Shown here: positions 26,193 through 36,816 of the stretch, one piece after another
Position numbering within the stretch: the first letter of the stretch is position 1
Layout of the letters: every line of letters starts with the position of its first letter
Source of the DNA: Chitinophaga horti
GTDB taxonomy: Bacteria > Bacteroidota > Bacteroidia > Chitinophagales > Chitinophagaceae
Direction of reading: 5' to 3'
Assembly (NCBI RefSeq): GCF_022867795.2
Contig: NZ_CP107006.1
Location: 868,001 to 932,000, forward strand
DNA length: 64,000 nucleotides
Made by a program: the position numbers and the translations under genes
Notes under the pieces: generated by a model
The model's database searches: none
Told to the model about the DNA's origin: nothing
The model's input: only the letters and a program-made list of their open reading frames with translations

Positions 26193-27332
26193 ATGAATTT
26201 TCAATTAACTGAAGAACACCTGATGATACAAAAAGCAGCGCGTGACTTCGCTGTAACGGAACTTTTACCCGGCGTGATAGAACGAGATGAGCAACAGAAA
26301 TTTCCGGCGGAACAGATCAAAAAACTGGGTGAACTCGGATTTCTCGGTATGATGGTAGACCCCAAATACGGCGGCTCCGGCATGGATACGATCTCTTACG
26401 TACTCGCGATGGAAGAGATCTCGAAGATCGACGCATCTGCTTCCGTAGTGATGAGCGTAAACAACTCCCTGGTTTGCTGGGGACTCGAAACATTTGGTTC
26501 AGAAGAACAAAAACAACAATACCTCGTGCCCCTCGCCAAAGGTGAGGTGATCGGCGCCTTTTTGCTGAGCGAGCCGGAAGCTGGTTCTGATGCTACTTCG
26601 CAGCGTACTACCGCTTTTGAAGACGGCGACCACTACATCCTGAACGGTACCAAAAACTGGATCACGAACGGCAATTCCGCCAGCACTTACCTGGTGATTG
26701 CACAAACGCATCCTGAAAAAGGTAGCAAAGGCATTAATGCATTTATCGTAGAAAAGAACTGGCCCGGCGTTACGATCGGAGCTAAAGAAAATAAACTGGG
26801 CATCCGCGGCAGCGACACGCATAGTGTTATGTTCCAGGATGTGAAAGTGCCTAAAGCAAACCGCATTGGCGAAGATGGTTTCGGCTTCAAGTTCGCGATG
26901 AAAACGCTGGGTGGTGGCCGTATCGGTATTGCCTCGCAGGCGTTGGGTATTGCCAGCGGTGCGTACGAACTGGCATTGAAATACTCCAAAGAAAGGAAAG
27001 CTTTCGGTAAGGAGATATCACAGCACCAGGCCATCCAGTTCAAACTGGCGGATATGGCTACGAAGATCGAATGCTCCCGGCTGTTGTGTCTCAAAGCCGC
27101 ATGGCTGAAGGATCAGCATGAAGATTATGTACTGGCCGGCTCCATGGCCAAAGTATTTGCTTCAGAAACGGCCATGTGGGTAACTACGGAGGCAGTGCAG
27201 GTGCACGGCGGTTACGGTTATGTAAAAGAATACCATGTGGAACGACTCATGCGCGATGCTAAAATTACCCAGATATATGAAGGTACTTCTGAGGTACAGC
27301 GAATCGTGATCAGCCGCTCTATTCTGGGATAA
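26193..27332 (+). CDS. Acyl-CoA dehydrogenase
   Basis: A 379-residue FAD enzyme that makes the trans-2-enoyl-CoA bond in beta-oxidation or branched amino acid breakdown, passing electrons to ETF. It has the three-part family layout: an N-terminal helical domain from MNFQLTEEHLMIQKAARDFA, a middle beta domain with AFLLSEPEAGSDATSQRT and NGTKNWITNGNSA, and a C-terminal helical domain with RKAFGKEISQHQAIQFKLADM. The catalytic base is Glu363 in QIYEGTSEVQR, the position used by short-chain and butyryl-CoA dehydrogenases. Chain-length preference is likely short, by inference. It stands in its own unit with a predicted promoter. Confidence 0.95.
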   Translation: MNFQLTEEHLMIQKAARDFAVTELLPGVIERDEQQKFPAEQIKKLGELGFLGMMVDPKYGGSGMDTISYVLAMEEISKIDASASVVMSVNNSLVCWGLETFGSEEQKQQYLVPLAKGEVIGAFLLSEPEAGSDATSQRTTAFEDGDHYILNGTKNWITNGNSASTYLVIAQTHPEKGSKGINAFIVEKNWPGVTIGAKENKLGIRGSDTHSVMFQDVKVPKANRIGEDGFGFKFAMKTLGGGRIGIASQALGIASGAYELALKYSKERKAFGKEISQHQAIQFKLADMATKIECSRLLCLKAAWLKDQHEDYVLAGSMAKVFASETAMWVTTEAVQVHGGYGYVKEYHVERLMRDAKITQIYEGTSEVQRIVISRSILG

Positions 27333-27404
27333 AACCTGCTTCATAAATACTTCATACAGCCGTGCAGGTTGTTTCCCTGAATTGGTGTAGATTGCCAATA
27401 TATT

Positions 27405-28352
27405 ATGAAGAATATTAAGATAATAGAGGTGAAGTCGGAAATCGGCGCAGGCACCCGTGGCGCGAGCCTGGGGGTAGATGCGATCAAGATCGCGGCGCTC
27501 GATTTCATGAGTAATTTCTTTGTGCACTTCCCTTCCGAAGAAATAGAAACGGAGAATAAACTCCTGTTCGAACCCATTGAATCTCCCTTTGCCAAACGCA
27601 TCAAGGGTACGATCAATATGTACGAACGAGTGAGTAAAAGTGTATACGAAACGATCAAAGCCAACTGGTTTCCCGTAGTACTTTCCGGTGACCATAGCAC
27701 TGCAGGCGCTACCATTGCCGGTCTTAAACTGGCGCGCCCCAAAGCTAAATTAGGGGTGATATGGATTGATGCGCATGCTGATCTTCATACGCCTTACACC
27801 ACACCATCCGGCAATATGCACGGCATGCCCATCGCTACTGCCATCGCGGAAGATAACCTGGATTGTAAGGTGCACGAGCTGGATGATAACACGACGCGGC
27901 TCTGGAATCAACTTAAAAACATCGGTAAAATTGCCCCCAAGGTATTACCGGAAGATATCGTTTTCATTTCCCTGCGGGATTATGAAAAGGAAGAGGAGCA
28001 CCTGATTAAAAAGTACGGCATGAAGGTGATCTCCACCAACGAGGTACGCCGTAAAGGTCCGGAAGCCGTGGCCCGTTCAGTATTCCGCTACCTTAGTGAC
28101 TGCGAGCAGATTTACGTATCATTTGATGTGGATAGCCTCGATGCGTCCATTTCCCGTGGCACGGGTACGCCGGTAAGCAACGGGTTAAGAGAGCGGGAAG
28201 CACAGGATCTTATCTCCAAGTTCATGCAGCACCGCAAAATCTGCTGCTTCGAAATCACGGAAGTAAATCCCACCCTGGACCGTGAGAACCTCATGGCCGA
28301 AATTGCGTTCAACATCCTGCAACGCAGTGTGAACGTACTCATGATGAACTAA
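27405..28352 (+). CDS. Arginase/agmatinase/formimidoylglutamase family hydrolase
   Basis: A 315-residue ureohydrolase. Binuclear manganese-binding motifs are all present: GDHSTAGA, DAHADLHTP and SFDVDSLDAS, followed by GLREREAQDLI and the C-terminal EVNPTLDREN. It opens with KIIEVKSEIGAGTRGASLGV, which resembles the arginase-like start in Bacteroidota. Arginase would split L-arginine into ornithine and urea. The substrate loop SGNMHGMPIA fits arginase better than agmatinase, but the assignment is not certain. It is convergent with the DUF3810 gene, overlapping it by 4 bases at the stop codons. Confidence 0.9.
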   Translation: MKNIKIIEVKSEIGAGTRGASLGVDAIKIAALDFMSNFFVHFPSEEIETENKLLFEPIESPFAKRIKGTINMYERVSKSVYETIKANWFPVVLSGDHSTAGATIAGLKLARPKAKLGVIWIDAHADLHTPYTTPSGNMHGMPIATAIAEDNLDCKVHELDDNTTRLWNQLKNIGKIAPKVLPEDIVFISLRDYEKEEEHLIKKYGMKVISTNEVRRKGPEAVARSVFRYLSDCEQIYVSFDVDSLDASISRGTGTPVSNGLREREAQDLISKFMQHRKICCFEITEVNPTLDRENLMAEIAFNILQRSVNVLMMN

Positions 28353-29436
28353 CTTTTGCTGAAATAGGCGATGAGCCAACCCACCACTTCACTATAACTA
28401 CGGATGCCTTTCTCCTGGTGATTGGCCTTCAGGTATTGGTCGTAGATGGCAGATGAATAGTCGTCTATCGGCCCCTGGAACTGCTCGTAGAAGCTCATTA
28501 AATCGTCGTAATGCTTTCTCACCCTTGGATCTGCTTTTTGCCAGATAAGGCGCGTAAGAGAAGGGTCACGGCGCGCGAGGTGACGAATACTGTAGAGGAA
28601 CATTTCAAAATTACCCGCATAACGGAAGCGCACGTCTTCCGACCCGGAGGCTACCAGGTAACCTACAAAGTTGGCGTCTTCCTCCGGTGCGTAGCCAATC
28701 TGGTGCGCGATTTCATGACAGGTTGTAAAAGGTTGTACGAAGGCCGGTACGCTGGTGTTCACCTGCGCCTCGTTGGTAAACGGGTTCAGGTAGCCGGTTA
28801 CGCCAATGTAGTTCATCCACCAGCCGAATATCATCGGTTTAATAGATGGGTGCTGGTATTCCAGTACCGGCCACTTATTTTCTGCGGCGAGATAACTCGT
28901 GGCCGCCATGTTAAATAATTGTTTGTTGGAGAAGGTCGGCAAACTGTCCACTGCGGCACAATCGCGGTTCACCAGCTTTAATAAGGTGTCGCTCAGCAGG
29001 TAGAGGTCGGCCCGGCTGTACTTTTCAGGCACATTCAGGTCGAGGTCCTGCGCCAGCGTTTTACGATGATAGTTGCCGCCCCAGAAGAGCAGGAACACCA
29101 GGTAAACGGATAATATTGCATTTATTCCCTTCAGGATCAGAAATAGGGCTTCTTTTCCCTTTCTTTTTATAGCGGTATATATTAGTTTTGAGAAAAAAGG
29201 AGCAGGGTTATTACCCAGGAAATATAAATGATGTCGCCTATGCTAAATGGAATGTTGCCAAGGGTGATCCTGAGCAACTTGCTTATGAGGAAGTACCACC
29301 TGTGAAAATAGAAGCCCGAAAACCCGGGTCCCACTGTTAGTATACCTTTTAGCAGCACGATGAGCAGTACAGTCAGCGAAATCTGAATAATCTTTTTTTT
29401 AATCCTGGAGCCGCTGTCCAAGTTACTATCAAACAT
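28349..29436 (-). pseudogene. DUF3810 family putative zinc metallopeptidase, interrupted by a frameshift
   Basis: The gene is split between two frames. 29436-29182 encodes the N-terminal part (84 residues, MFDSNLDSGSRIKK then membrane helices, ending SWVITLLLFSQN and stop). The C-terminal 249 residues start in another frame near 29098 (FLLFWGGNYHRKTL). Restoring one base at a run of six A (plus strand, 29192-29197 region) gives a continuous product of about 362 residues, the normal DUF3810 size, that reads LLFFSKLIYTAIKRK across the junction. The metallopeptidase-like HEIAHQIGYAPEEDANF is intact downstream. The break is at a homopolymer, so a sequencing error or a recent mutation are equally possible. 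The start codon shares CATG with the divergent gene. Confidence 0.8.
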
Positions 29437-30313
29437 GATCGACGAAGTTTTACAACGAGAATTATCTGCCGTACTATCCGCACAACTGAGGGTGAAAATA
29501 CAGATTAATCAGTCAGAAAGGATACACGGAGGGGATATAAATGAAACTTACCGTATTCAAACCAACGAGGGCGACATGTTCCTCAAGTTGAATAATGCCC
29601 GTCGTTACCCTGGCATGTTCGCCCGGGAATACGACGGCTTACAGGAGCTGCGTGATAAGAACGTAATCGCTGTGCCTCGACCACTGGGCTTTGGCGAGAC
29701 TGCCGGAAAATCCTATCTCGTAACTGAGTTTATGGCGAAAGGCGCCGCTTCGCCCGACTTCTGGGAGAATTTCGCGGCCTCTGTGGCGCGCCTGCACCAG
29801 CAAACCCAACCCTTTTTCGGTTACCGCGACGCCAACTATATCGGTTCCATCAAACAATATAATACGCCTTATAACAGTTGGGCGGTGTTCTACGCATTCA
29901 ACCGCCTGTTGCCGCTCATGCGTATGGCGTACGACCAGCAGGCCATCACTACGGCTGATAAAGAACAGATAGAACGCCTGTGTAAAAAGCTGCCGGAGTT
30001 GTTCCCGGAAGAGCCGCCGGCATTATTGCACGGCGATTTGTGGTCGGGCAACTTCATGATCGGTGCTAACGGCAAGGCCTGTATTTTCGATCCGGCGGTG
30101 TATTACGGACATCGCGAAATGGATCTGGCGATGACCAGGCTGTTCGGCGGTTTTGATACGCGGTTTTACTACACTTACCAGGCTATTATGCCACTGGCCC
30201 CGGGCTGGCAACAGCGCATAGGCCTCTGCCAGCTGTATCCATTACTGGTACACCTGGTGCTGTTCGGTGGTAGTTATTACAACGATATTAAAGAGATCCT
30301 GCAAGGGTTTTAA
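29435..30313 (+). CDS. Fructosamine kinase family protein
   Basis: A 292-residue protein kinase-like enzyme of the fructosamine-3-kinase family, which phosphorylates ketoamines on glycated proteins or amino acids as a step in deglycation. Landmarks are RIHGGDINETYRIQTNEG with MFLKLNN near the start (nucleotide loop and Lys), LLHGDLWSGNFMIG with the catalytic Asp, and CIFDPAVYYGHREMDLAMTRLF carrying the metal-binding Asp. C-terminal YQLYPLLVHLVLFGGSY-type sequence closes the family pattern (here CQLYPLLVHLVLFGGSYY). The ATG at 29435 overlaps the start codon of the divergent DUF3810 gene by two bases, so both promoters must lie inside the opposite gene. Confidence 0.92.
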   Translation: MIDEVLQRELSAVLSAQLRVKIQINQSERIHGGDINETYRIQTNEGDMFLKLNNARRYPGMFAREYDGLQELRDKNVIAVPRPLGFGETAGKSYLVTEFMAKGAASPDFWENFAASVARLHQQTQPFFGYRDANYIGSIKQYNTPYNSWAVFYAFNRLLPLMRMAYDQQAITTADKEQIERLCKKLPELFPEEPPALLHGDLWSGNFMIGANGKACIFDPAVYYGHREMDLAMTRLFGGFDTRFYYTYQAIMPLAPGWQQRIGLCQLYPLLVHLVLFGGSYYNDIKEILQGF

Positions 30314-30358
30314 ACAGGCGAAGCGTGCGGGTTTAAGGGCATAGGACCGCGTTGTTGG

Positions 30359-32818
<2,460 letters not shown>

Positions 32819-32936
32819 AAGAAAACATCAGGAAATTTAATGTCTTACCCATGGGTTCACAGCGACTCGCAACTCAGTAACAGTAAATATCTGATATTTT
32901 TGTATATTTTCTTATATAAATCTCATAGACAATCAA

Positions 32937-32964
32937 CAAAGTTAGGAAATTTTTGCTTTTGCAA
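32937..32964 (-). promoter_or_regulatory. Promoter of the hybrid kinase gene, overlapping the opposite promoter
   Basis: On the minus strand TTG (32964-32962) is followed after 17 bases by TAACTTTG (32944-32937). The kinase start at 32818 is about 118 bases further on. This region overlaps the rightward promoter of the yceD-rpmF-plsX unit. Confidence 0.5.
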
Positions 32965-32981
32965 ATATTTGTATACCTTTG
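32953..32981 (+). promoter_or_regulatory. Promoter of yceD-rpmF-plsX (-33 TTG, -7 TACCTTTG)
   Basis: TTG at 32953-32955 and TACCTTTG at 32974-32981 are separated by 18 bases, a full match to the Bacteroidota consensus. The ATG of the first gene is 27 bases downstream. Confidence 0.7.
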
Positions 32982-33008
32982 CATCCCTCTTAAAGTGAGG
33001 ATTTTGTT

Positions 33009-33545
33009 ATGAAACAGCTCCGAGAATTTGATATCGCCTTTGTAGGACTAAAACCCGGAGTTCATTCGTTTCAGTACCAAATTACGGATAGTTTCTTTGA
33101 AAACTATGGTCCGCAGGATTTTAGCGACTGTAAAGCGACTGTAAAGTTACAATTCGATAAGAAGAGTAACTTTTTTATGTTGAAGTTCGAGATAGGAGGT
33201 TCAATTACAGTTACCTGCGACCGATGTGGTCAGCCATTTGAGCTGCAGTTATGGGATGATTTTGAACACGTGGTAAAACTCGTGGAAGCGCCCGAAGAAC
33301 TGGAAGGCGATGCAGATCCGGAGGTTACATATATTAGTAAGACCGAATCTCATTACAATGTGGCAGGCCTGATTTACGAGTTCATCAACCTCAGTATTCC
33401 GATGCAGCGTATACACCCGGTTGATAGTGAGGGGAAAAGCGGATGCGATCCCAAGGTACTGGAAATGCTCGAAAAGATGAACGACCAGGAACAGCAAAAG
33501 GCAAATCCGATCTGGAAAGGATTGGAAAAATTTAAAGACAATTAA
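33009..33545 (+). CDS. YceD/DUF177 family protein
   Basis: A 178-residue DUF177 protein, whose gene precedes rpmF in most bacteria and whose role is linked to rRNA metabolism in plants and bacteria. The zinc-type CDRCGQPFE motif with its preceding strands (GSITVT) and the late IHPVDSEGKSGCDPKVLEML region are characteristic; the CDRC pair and the later single Cys could form a partial metal site. It is the first gene of a unit with rpmF (31 bases downstream) and plsX. Confidence 0.9.
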   Translation: MKQLREFDIAFVGLKPGVHSFQYQITDSFFENYGPQDFSDCKATVKLQFDKKSNFFMLKFEIGGSITVTCDRCGQPFELQLWDDFEHVVKLVEAPEELEGDADPEVTYISKTESHYNVAGLIYEFINLSIPMQRIHPVDSEGKSGCDPKVLEMLEKMNDQEQQKANPIWKGLEKFKDN

Positions 33546-33576
33546 TTAAATAAGGACAAATTAAAAATTAAATAAG

Positions 33577-33774
33577 ATGCCAAATCCGAAACGCAGACAC
33601 TCCCAGCAAAGATCAGCTAAGAGAAGAACGCACTACAAGGCTTTCGCTGATACGCTTAGCACAGACAGCGCTACTGGCGAGGTTCACCTGAGGCACCGTG
33701 CACACTGGGTAGAGAATAAACTGTACTACAGAGGTAAAGTTGTACTGGAAAAACAGGCAGCCGCTACTAAATAA
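33577..33774 (+). CDS. rpmF: 50S ribosomal protein L32
   Basis: A 65-residue protein of the large ribosomal subunit. It starts MPNPKRRHSQQRSAKRRTHY, the normal N-terminus of L32, and continues with HLRHRAHWVENKLYYRGKVV. It has no cysteines, so it is the zinc-free (C-minus) form. Position between yceD and plsX is the standard one. Confidence 0.96.
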   Translation: MPNPKRRHSQQRSAKRRTHYKAFADTLSTDSATGEVHLRHRAHWVENKLYYRGKVVLEKQAAATK

Positions 33775-33818
33775 TAATTTTTTACTATTTTTACACCCGA
33801 GCTAACAGACAAATACAC

Positions 33819-34766
33819 ATGAGAATCGGGCTTGATATGATGGGTGGCGACTTCGCCCCTGTTGAAGCAGTAAAAGGAGTAAAGTTATTTTTAGAGACCG
33901 TCGCCTCTGACGCGCACCTGGTACTCATCGGTGACGAGCAAGTCTTGTCGCCTTTGTTATCCGAAGCGGGTCTGGACCAATCACGATATTCAGTTGTTCA
34001 TTCATCTCAAGTAATTGGGATGAATGAACATCCTACCAAGGCGCTGAAGGAGAAGCAGCAATCTTCCATTGCGATAGGCTTTTACCTTCTTCACAACAAG
34101 AAAGTTGACGCATTTATCAGTGCCGGTAACACCGGGGCGATGATGGTAGGCGCGCTTTATACCGTTAAAACGATTGAAGGCATTCAGCGTCCCACAATTT
34201 CCACCATTGTGCCCCGTGAAAACGGCGTAAATGGTATATTGCTGGACGTGGGTATTAACGCCGATTGTAAGCCGGAAAACCTGCTGCAGTTCGCTGTGCT
34301 CGGTTCCCTCTATTCCCAACACATCCTCAAAATTGATTCGCCACGCATTGGCTTGTTGAATGTTGGGGAGGAAGAAGGAAAAGGAAACCTGCTGGCCCAG
34401 GCCACTTACCCGCTTTTGAAAGAGAGCACACAGCTGAACTTCGTTGGTAACGTAGAAGGTCGCGACCTGTTTGAAGATAAAGCCGACGTTATTGTTTGCG
34501 AAGGCTTTACCGGAAACGTGATACTCAAATTGGCTGAATCCTTCTATGGAATCACCAAAAGGAGGAATATCAGGGACGAGTACATCGATAAGTTCAATTT
34601 CGAATCCTACGGTGGTACCCCCATTTTAGGCGTAAACGAACCGGTGATCATTGGCCATGGTATTTCTGAGGGACCGGCTTTCAAAAATATGATCCTCCTT
34701 GCTCAGCAAATGATTGAAAGTAAGCTGATGGACAAGATCAGGGAAAGTTTTGTAACCGTGAAGTAG
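33819..34766 (+). CDS. plsX: Phosphate acyltransferase PlsX
   Basis: A 315-residue peripheral membrane enzyme that converts acyl-ACP plus phosphate into acyl-phosphate, the acyl donor for PlsY in phospholipid synthesis. It begins MRIGLDMMGGDFAPVEAVKG, and has SAGNTGAMM, ARIGLLNVGEEEGKGN-like (PRIGLLNVGEEEGKGN) and CEGFTGNVILK, all highly conserved in PlsX. Length is normal. In many bacteria fabH follows; here a strong terminator comes directly after. Confidence 0.96.
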   Translation: MRIGLDMMGGDFAPVEAVKGVKLFLETVASDAHLVLIGDEQVLSPLLSEAGLDQSRYSVVHSSQVIGMNEHPTKALKEKQQSSIAIGFYLLHNKKVDAFISAGNTGAMMVGALYTVKTIEGIQRPTISTIVPRENGVNGILLDVGINADCKPENLLQFAVLGSLYSQHILKIDSPRIGLLNVGEEEGKGNLLAQATYPLLKESTQLNFVGNVEGRDLFEDKADVIVCEGFTGNVILKLAESFYGITKRRNIRDEYIDKFNFESYGGTPILGVNEPVIIGHGISEGPAFKNMILLAQQMIESKLMDKIRESFVTVK

Positions 34767-34792
34767 CAGCAATGCCTATACAAGAAATTCGA

Positions 34793-34825
34793 GACCGCTC
34801 CGCATGCCGGAGCGGTCTTTTTTTT
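34793..34825 (+). terminator. Strong rho-independent terminator after plsX
   Basis: GACCGCTCCG (34793-34802) pairs perfectly with CGGAGCGGTC (34808-34817) around CATGC, followed by eight T. Confidence 0.9.
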
Positions 34826-34864
34826 AGTCTATTCAGTCGCTAGGGTATTCTGCCCTTTTTCCCC

Positions 34865-34872
34865 TAATTTTG
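34865..34872 (+). promoter_or_regulatory. -7 box TAATTTTG next to the TlpA-like gene start
   Basis: TAATTTTG ends four bases before the ATG at 34877, so the transcript would be leaderless or nearly so. No -33 TTG is apparent. Confidence 0.35.
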
Positions 34873-34876
34873 CCAG

Positions 34877-36133
34877 ATGAGAAAGATATTTTCCCTGGCT
34901 TTGCTCTCCGCAAGCCTGTGGGCATGTGAACCAACCAAACCGGCATTGCAGTCCGGGATATGGCAGGCCCGCCTTCACCGGGCCGATGGCGCCGATATTG
35001 TTTTCAATTTTGAAGTGAGTGACAGTGCCGGCAAACCGCAACTGCACATTCTGAATGCAAAGGAACGTTTATTGGTCGACGATGTTCGCCAGCAGGCGGA
35101 TTCGGTATTCATCAAAATGCCCTTCTTCGACTCTGAATTTAAGGCCGCCCTGCAGGCCGATGGCAGCCTGAAAGGATTATGGGTACGGCATCTGGCTAAA
35201 GAAGATGCGAGTATTCCCTTTAGTGCACGCCCTGGTGTGGCCGAACGATTCCCCACTGGTGCAGCCACAGAAAAGTCAGTTTCGGGCAGATGGGCTACTT
35301 ATTTTACCGCGCCGGATGGTACGGACAGCTCCTTCGCTATTGGTGAATTTGAACAGGAGGGAAGCCGTGTAATTGGTACATTCCTCACCAGCACAGGTGA
35401 CTACCGCTTCCTGGAAGGTGTGGTGAAAGACGATACGCTGAAGCTCTCCACCTTCGACGGTTCGCACGCTTACCTGTTCACTGCCAAAGTGGAAAGCGAT
35501 TCCACGCTGAGCAACGGGATGTTTTACGCGGGCATCTCCGGCAAGGAAATCTGGACCGCCCGTAAGGACACAAAGGCCGTACTGCCGGACGAAACCACAC
35601 TGAACACGATAAAGCCCGATTCCAGCGTGCTGGACTTCCGGTTCCCGGATGTGAACGGGAACGAAGTGTCTATCCGCGACGAGCGTTTCCGCAATAAGGT
35701 GGTCATCGTACAACTCTCCGGCTCCTGGTGCCCGAACTGTATGGATGAAACGGCGTTCCTGAGCGATTGGTACAAGCAAAATAAAGACCGTGGCGTGGAG
35801 ATCATCGCGCTGGCATATGAGCGTACCACGGATACAGAGAAGTCGAAAAAGGGGGCGATGAGCTTCATTAAACGCTTCGACGTTACTTACCCCGTGCTGC
35901 TGACCGGCGTAACACCGTCCGACACGCTGCGTACGGAAAAAACGCTGCCGCAGTTAACCGGCATCAAAGGCTTCCCGACGACGATCTTCATCGGTAAGAA
36001 CGGCAAGGTAAAGGAGGTGCATACGGGCTTTACCGGTCCGGGTACAGGCGCACATTACGAAACGTTCAAGCAAAATTTCAACCGGTTGGTAGATGAGCTG
36101 CTGGCCGAAAAGATACCAGAACAGAATATCTGA
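34877..36133 (+). CDS. TlpA-like thioredoxin-fold lipoprotein
   Basis: A 418-residue lipoprotein: MRKIFSLALLSASLWACEP has a lipobox ending in Cys17. Residues 20-245 form a beta-rich domain of the kind found before thioredoxin in many Bacteroidota proteins (VFNFEVSDSAGKP, GTFLTSTGDYRFLEG, KLSTFDGSHAYLF). From about 250 comes the AhpC/TSA-thioredoxin domain: DFRFPDVNGNEVSIRD, GSWCPNCMDET with redox Cys285 and Cys288, and GFPTTIFIGKNGKVKEVH. It probably reduces or isomerises disulfides on the outer side of the membrane. It stands alone between two terminators. Confidence 0.9.
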   Translation: MRKIFSLALLSASLWACEPTKPALQSGIWQARLHRADGADIVFNFEVSDSAGKPQLHILNAKERLLVDDVRQQADSVFIKMPFFDSEFKAALQADGSLKGLWVRHLAKEDASIPFSARPGVAERFPTGAATEKSVSGRWATYFTAPDGTDSSFAIGEFEQEGSRVIGTFLTSTGDYRFLEGVVKDDTLKLSTFDGSHAYLFTAKVESDSTLSNGMFYAGISGKEIWTARKDTKAVLPDETTLNTIKPDSSVLDFRFPDVNGNEVSIRDERFRNKVVIVQLSGSWCPNCMDETAFLSDWYKQNKDRGVEIIALAYERTTDTEKSKKGAMSFIKRFDVTYPVLLTGVTPSDTLRTEKTLPQLTGIKGFPTTIFIGKNGKVKEVHTGFTGPGTGAHYETFKQNFNRLVDELLAEKIPEQNI

Positions 36134-36141
36134 TCCATAAA

Positions 36142-36175
36142 AAAAGGAGAAAGTCCGTAAAACCTTTCTCCTTTT
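36142..36175. terminator. Bidirectional terminator between the TlpA-like gene and dcd
   Basis: AAAAGGAGAAAG (36142-36153) pairs with CTTTCTCCTTTT (36164-36175) around a 10-base loop; the stem ends supply U-runs in both directions. Confidence 0.75.
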
Positions 36176-36194
36176 ATGTTTCAGCGGGTTGCTG

Positions 36195-36731
36195 TTAAAA
36201 CTCGTTCTTCCACATCATACTCTCTACCGGCTTCACGGTACGGCCGTTGTATTTGGCATTTCCCTTTTTGTTATAGAAAGTTTCAATGTCGCCTTCTACT
36301 GCAAAGTAGATCAGCTGACCGATTGGCATGCCGGCGTATATGCGTACCGGCTGTGCACAGGAAATTTCGAGCGTCCAGGTGTTGCAGAAGCCTACGTCGC
36401 CTTTACCAGCGGTAGCGTGAATGTCGATGCCCAGGCGGCCGGTGCTGCTCTTCCCTTCCAGGAACGGCACGTGTGCATGCGTTTCGGTGTATTCCAGTGT
36501 TACGCCCAGGTAAAGGGTGTTTGGCTCCAGTACGAAGCCTTCTTCCGGGATTTCGAAATGGTCGATTTCGTTGTGTTTACGGGCATCCAGCACGCGGTCT
36601 CTGTACGTGGCGAGGTGTTTACCCAAATGCACGTCATAAGAGTTGGTACCGAGAAATTTCCGGTCATACGGGGATATCACGATTGTACCCTTTTCAATTT
36701 CCTCAAGGATGCGCTTATCCGACAAAATCAT
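36195..36731 (-). CDS. dcd: dCTP deaminase
   Basis: A 178-residue dUTPase-fold enzyme that deaminates dCTP to dUTP, feeding dTMP synthesis. It begins MILSDKRILEEIEKGTIVISP and contains FVLEPNTLYLGVTLEY, EGKSSTGRLGIDIHATAGKG and the catalytic region TWTLEISCAQPVRIYAGMP, with the active-site Glu in TLE. Length is normal for the Bacteroidota form. It is divergent from the phosphopantetheinyl transferase gene. Confidence 0.95.
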   Translation of the reverse strand: MILSDKRILEEIEKGTIVISPYDRKFLGTNSYDVHLGKHLATYRDRVLDARKHNEIDHFEIPEEGFVLEPNTLYLGVTLEYTETHAHVPFLEGKSSTGRLGIDIHATAGKGDVGFCNTWTLEISCAQPVRIYAGMPIGQLIYFAVEGDIETFYNKKGNAKYNGRTVKPVESMMWKNEF

Positions 36732-36755
36732 ACTGGAACGTTGTTTGGTTAGTTT

Positions 36756-36801
36756 TTAAGTGATCGGGTTAATATTAATTCTATTACTTTTGATCACTTA
36801 A
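36756..36801. promoter_or_regulatory. 10-bp inverted repeat flanking the -7 box TACTTTTG
   Basis: TTAAGTGATC (36756-36765) and GATCACTTAA (36792-36801) are perfect reverse complements with a 26-base spacer. A -7 box, TACTTTTG, lies at 36785-36792 for the rightward phosphopantetheinyl transferase gene, so the right arm abuts the box. This looks like an operator for one or both divergent genes. Confidence 0.5.
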
Positions 36802-36816
36802 TTAATGCGGCAAGAT

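Noticed and set aside
29180..29200. Programmed -1 frameshift in the DUF3810 gene
   Set aside because: The run of T on the coding strand would need re-pairing that leaves a Ser codon mismatched, so no fitting slippery heptamer is seen. A base loss or sequence error is simpler.
29182..29436. Small 84-residue membrane protein as a gene of its own
   Set aside because: It joins with the downstream frame by one base to give a normal-length DUF3810 protein, so I treat it as the first part of a broken gene.
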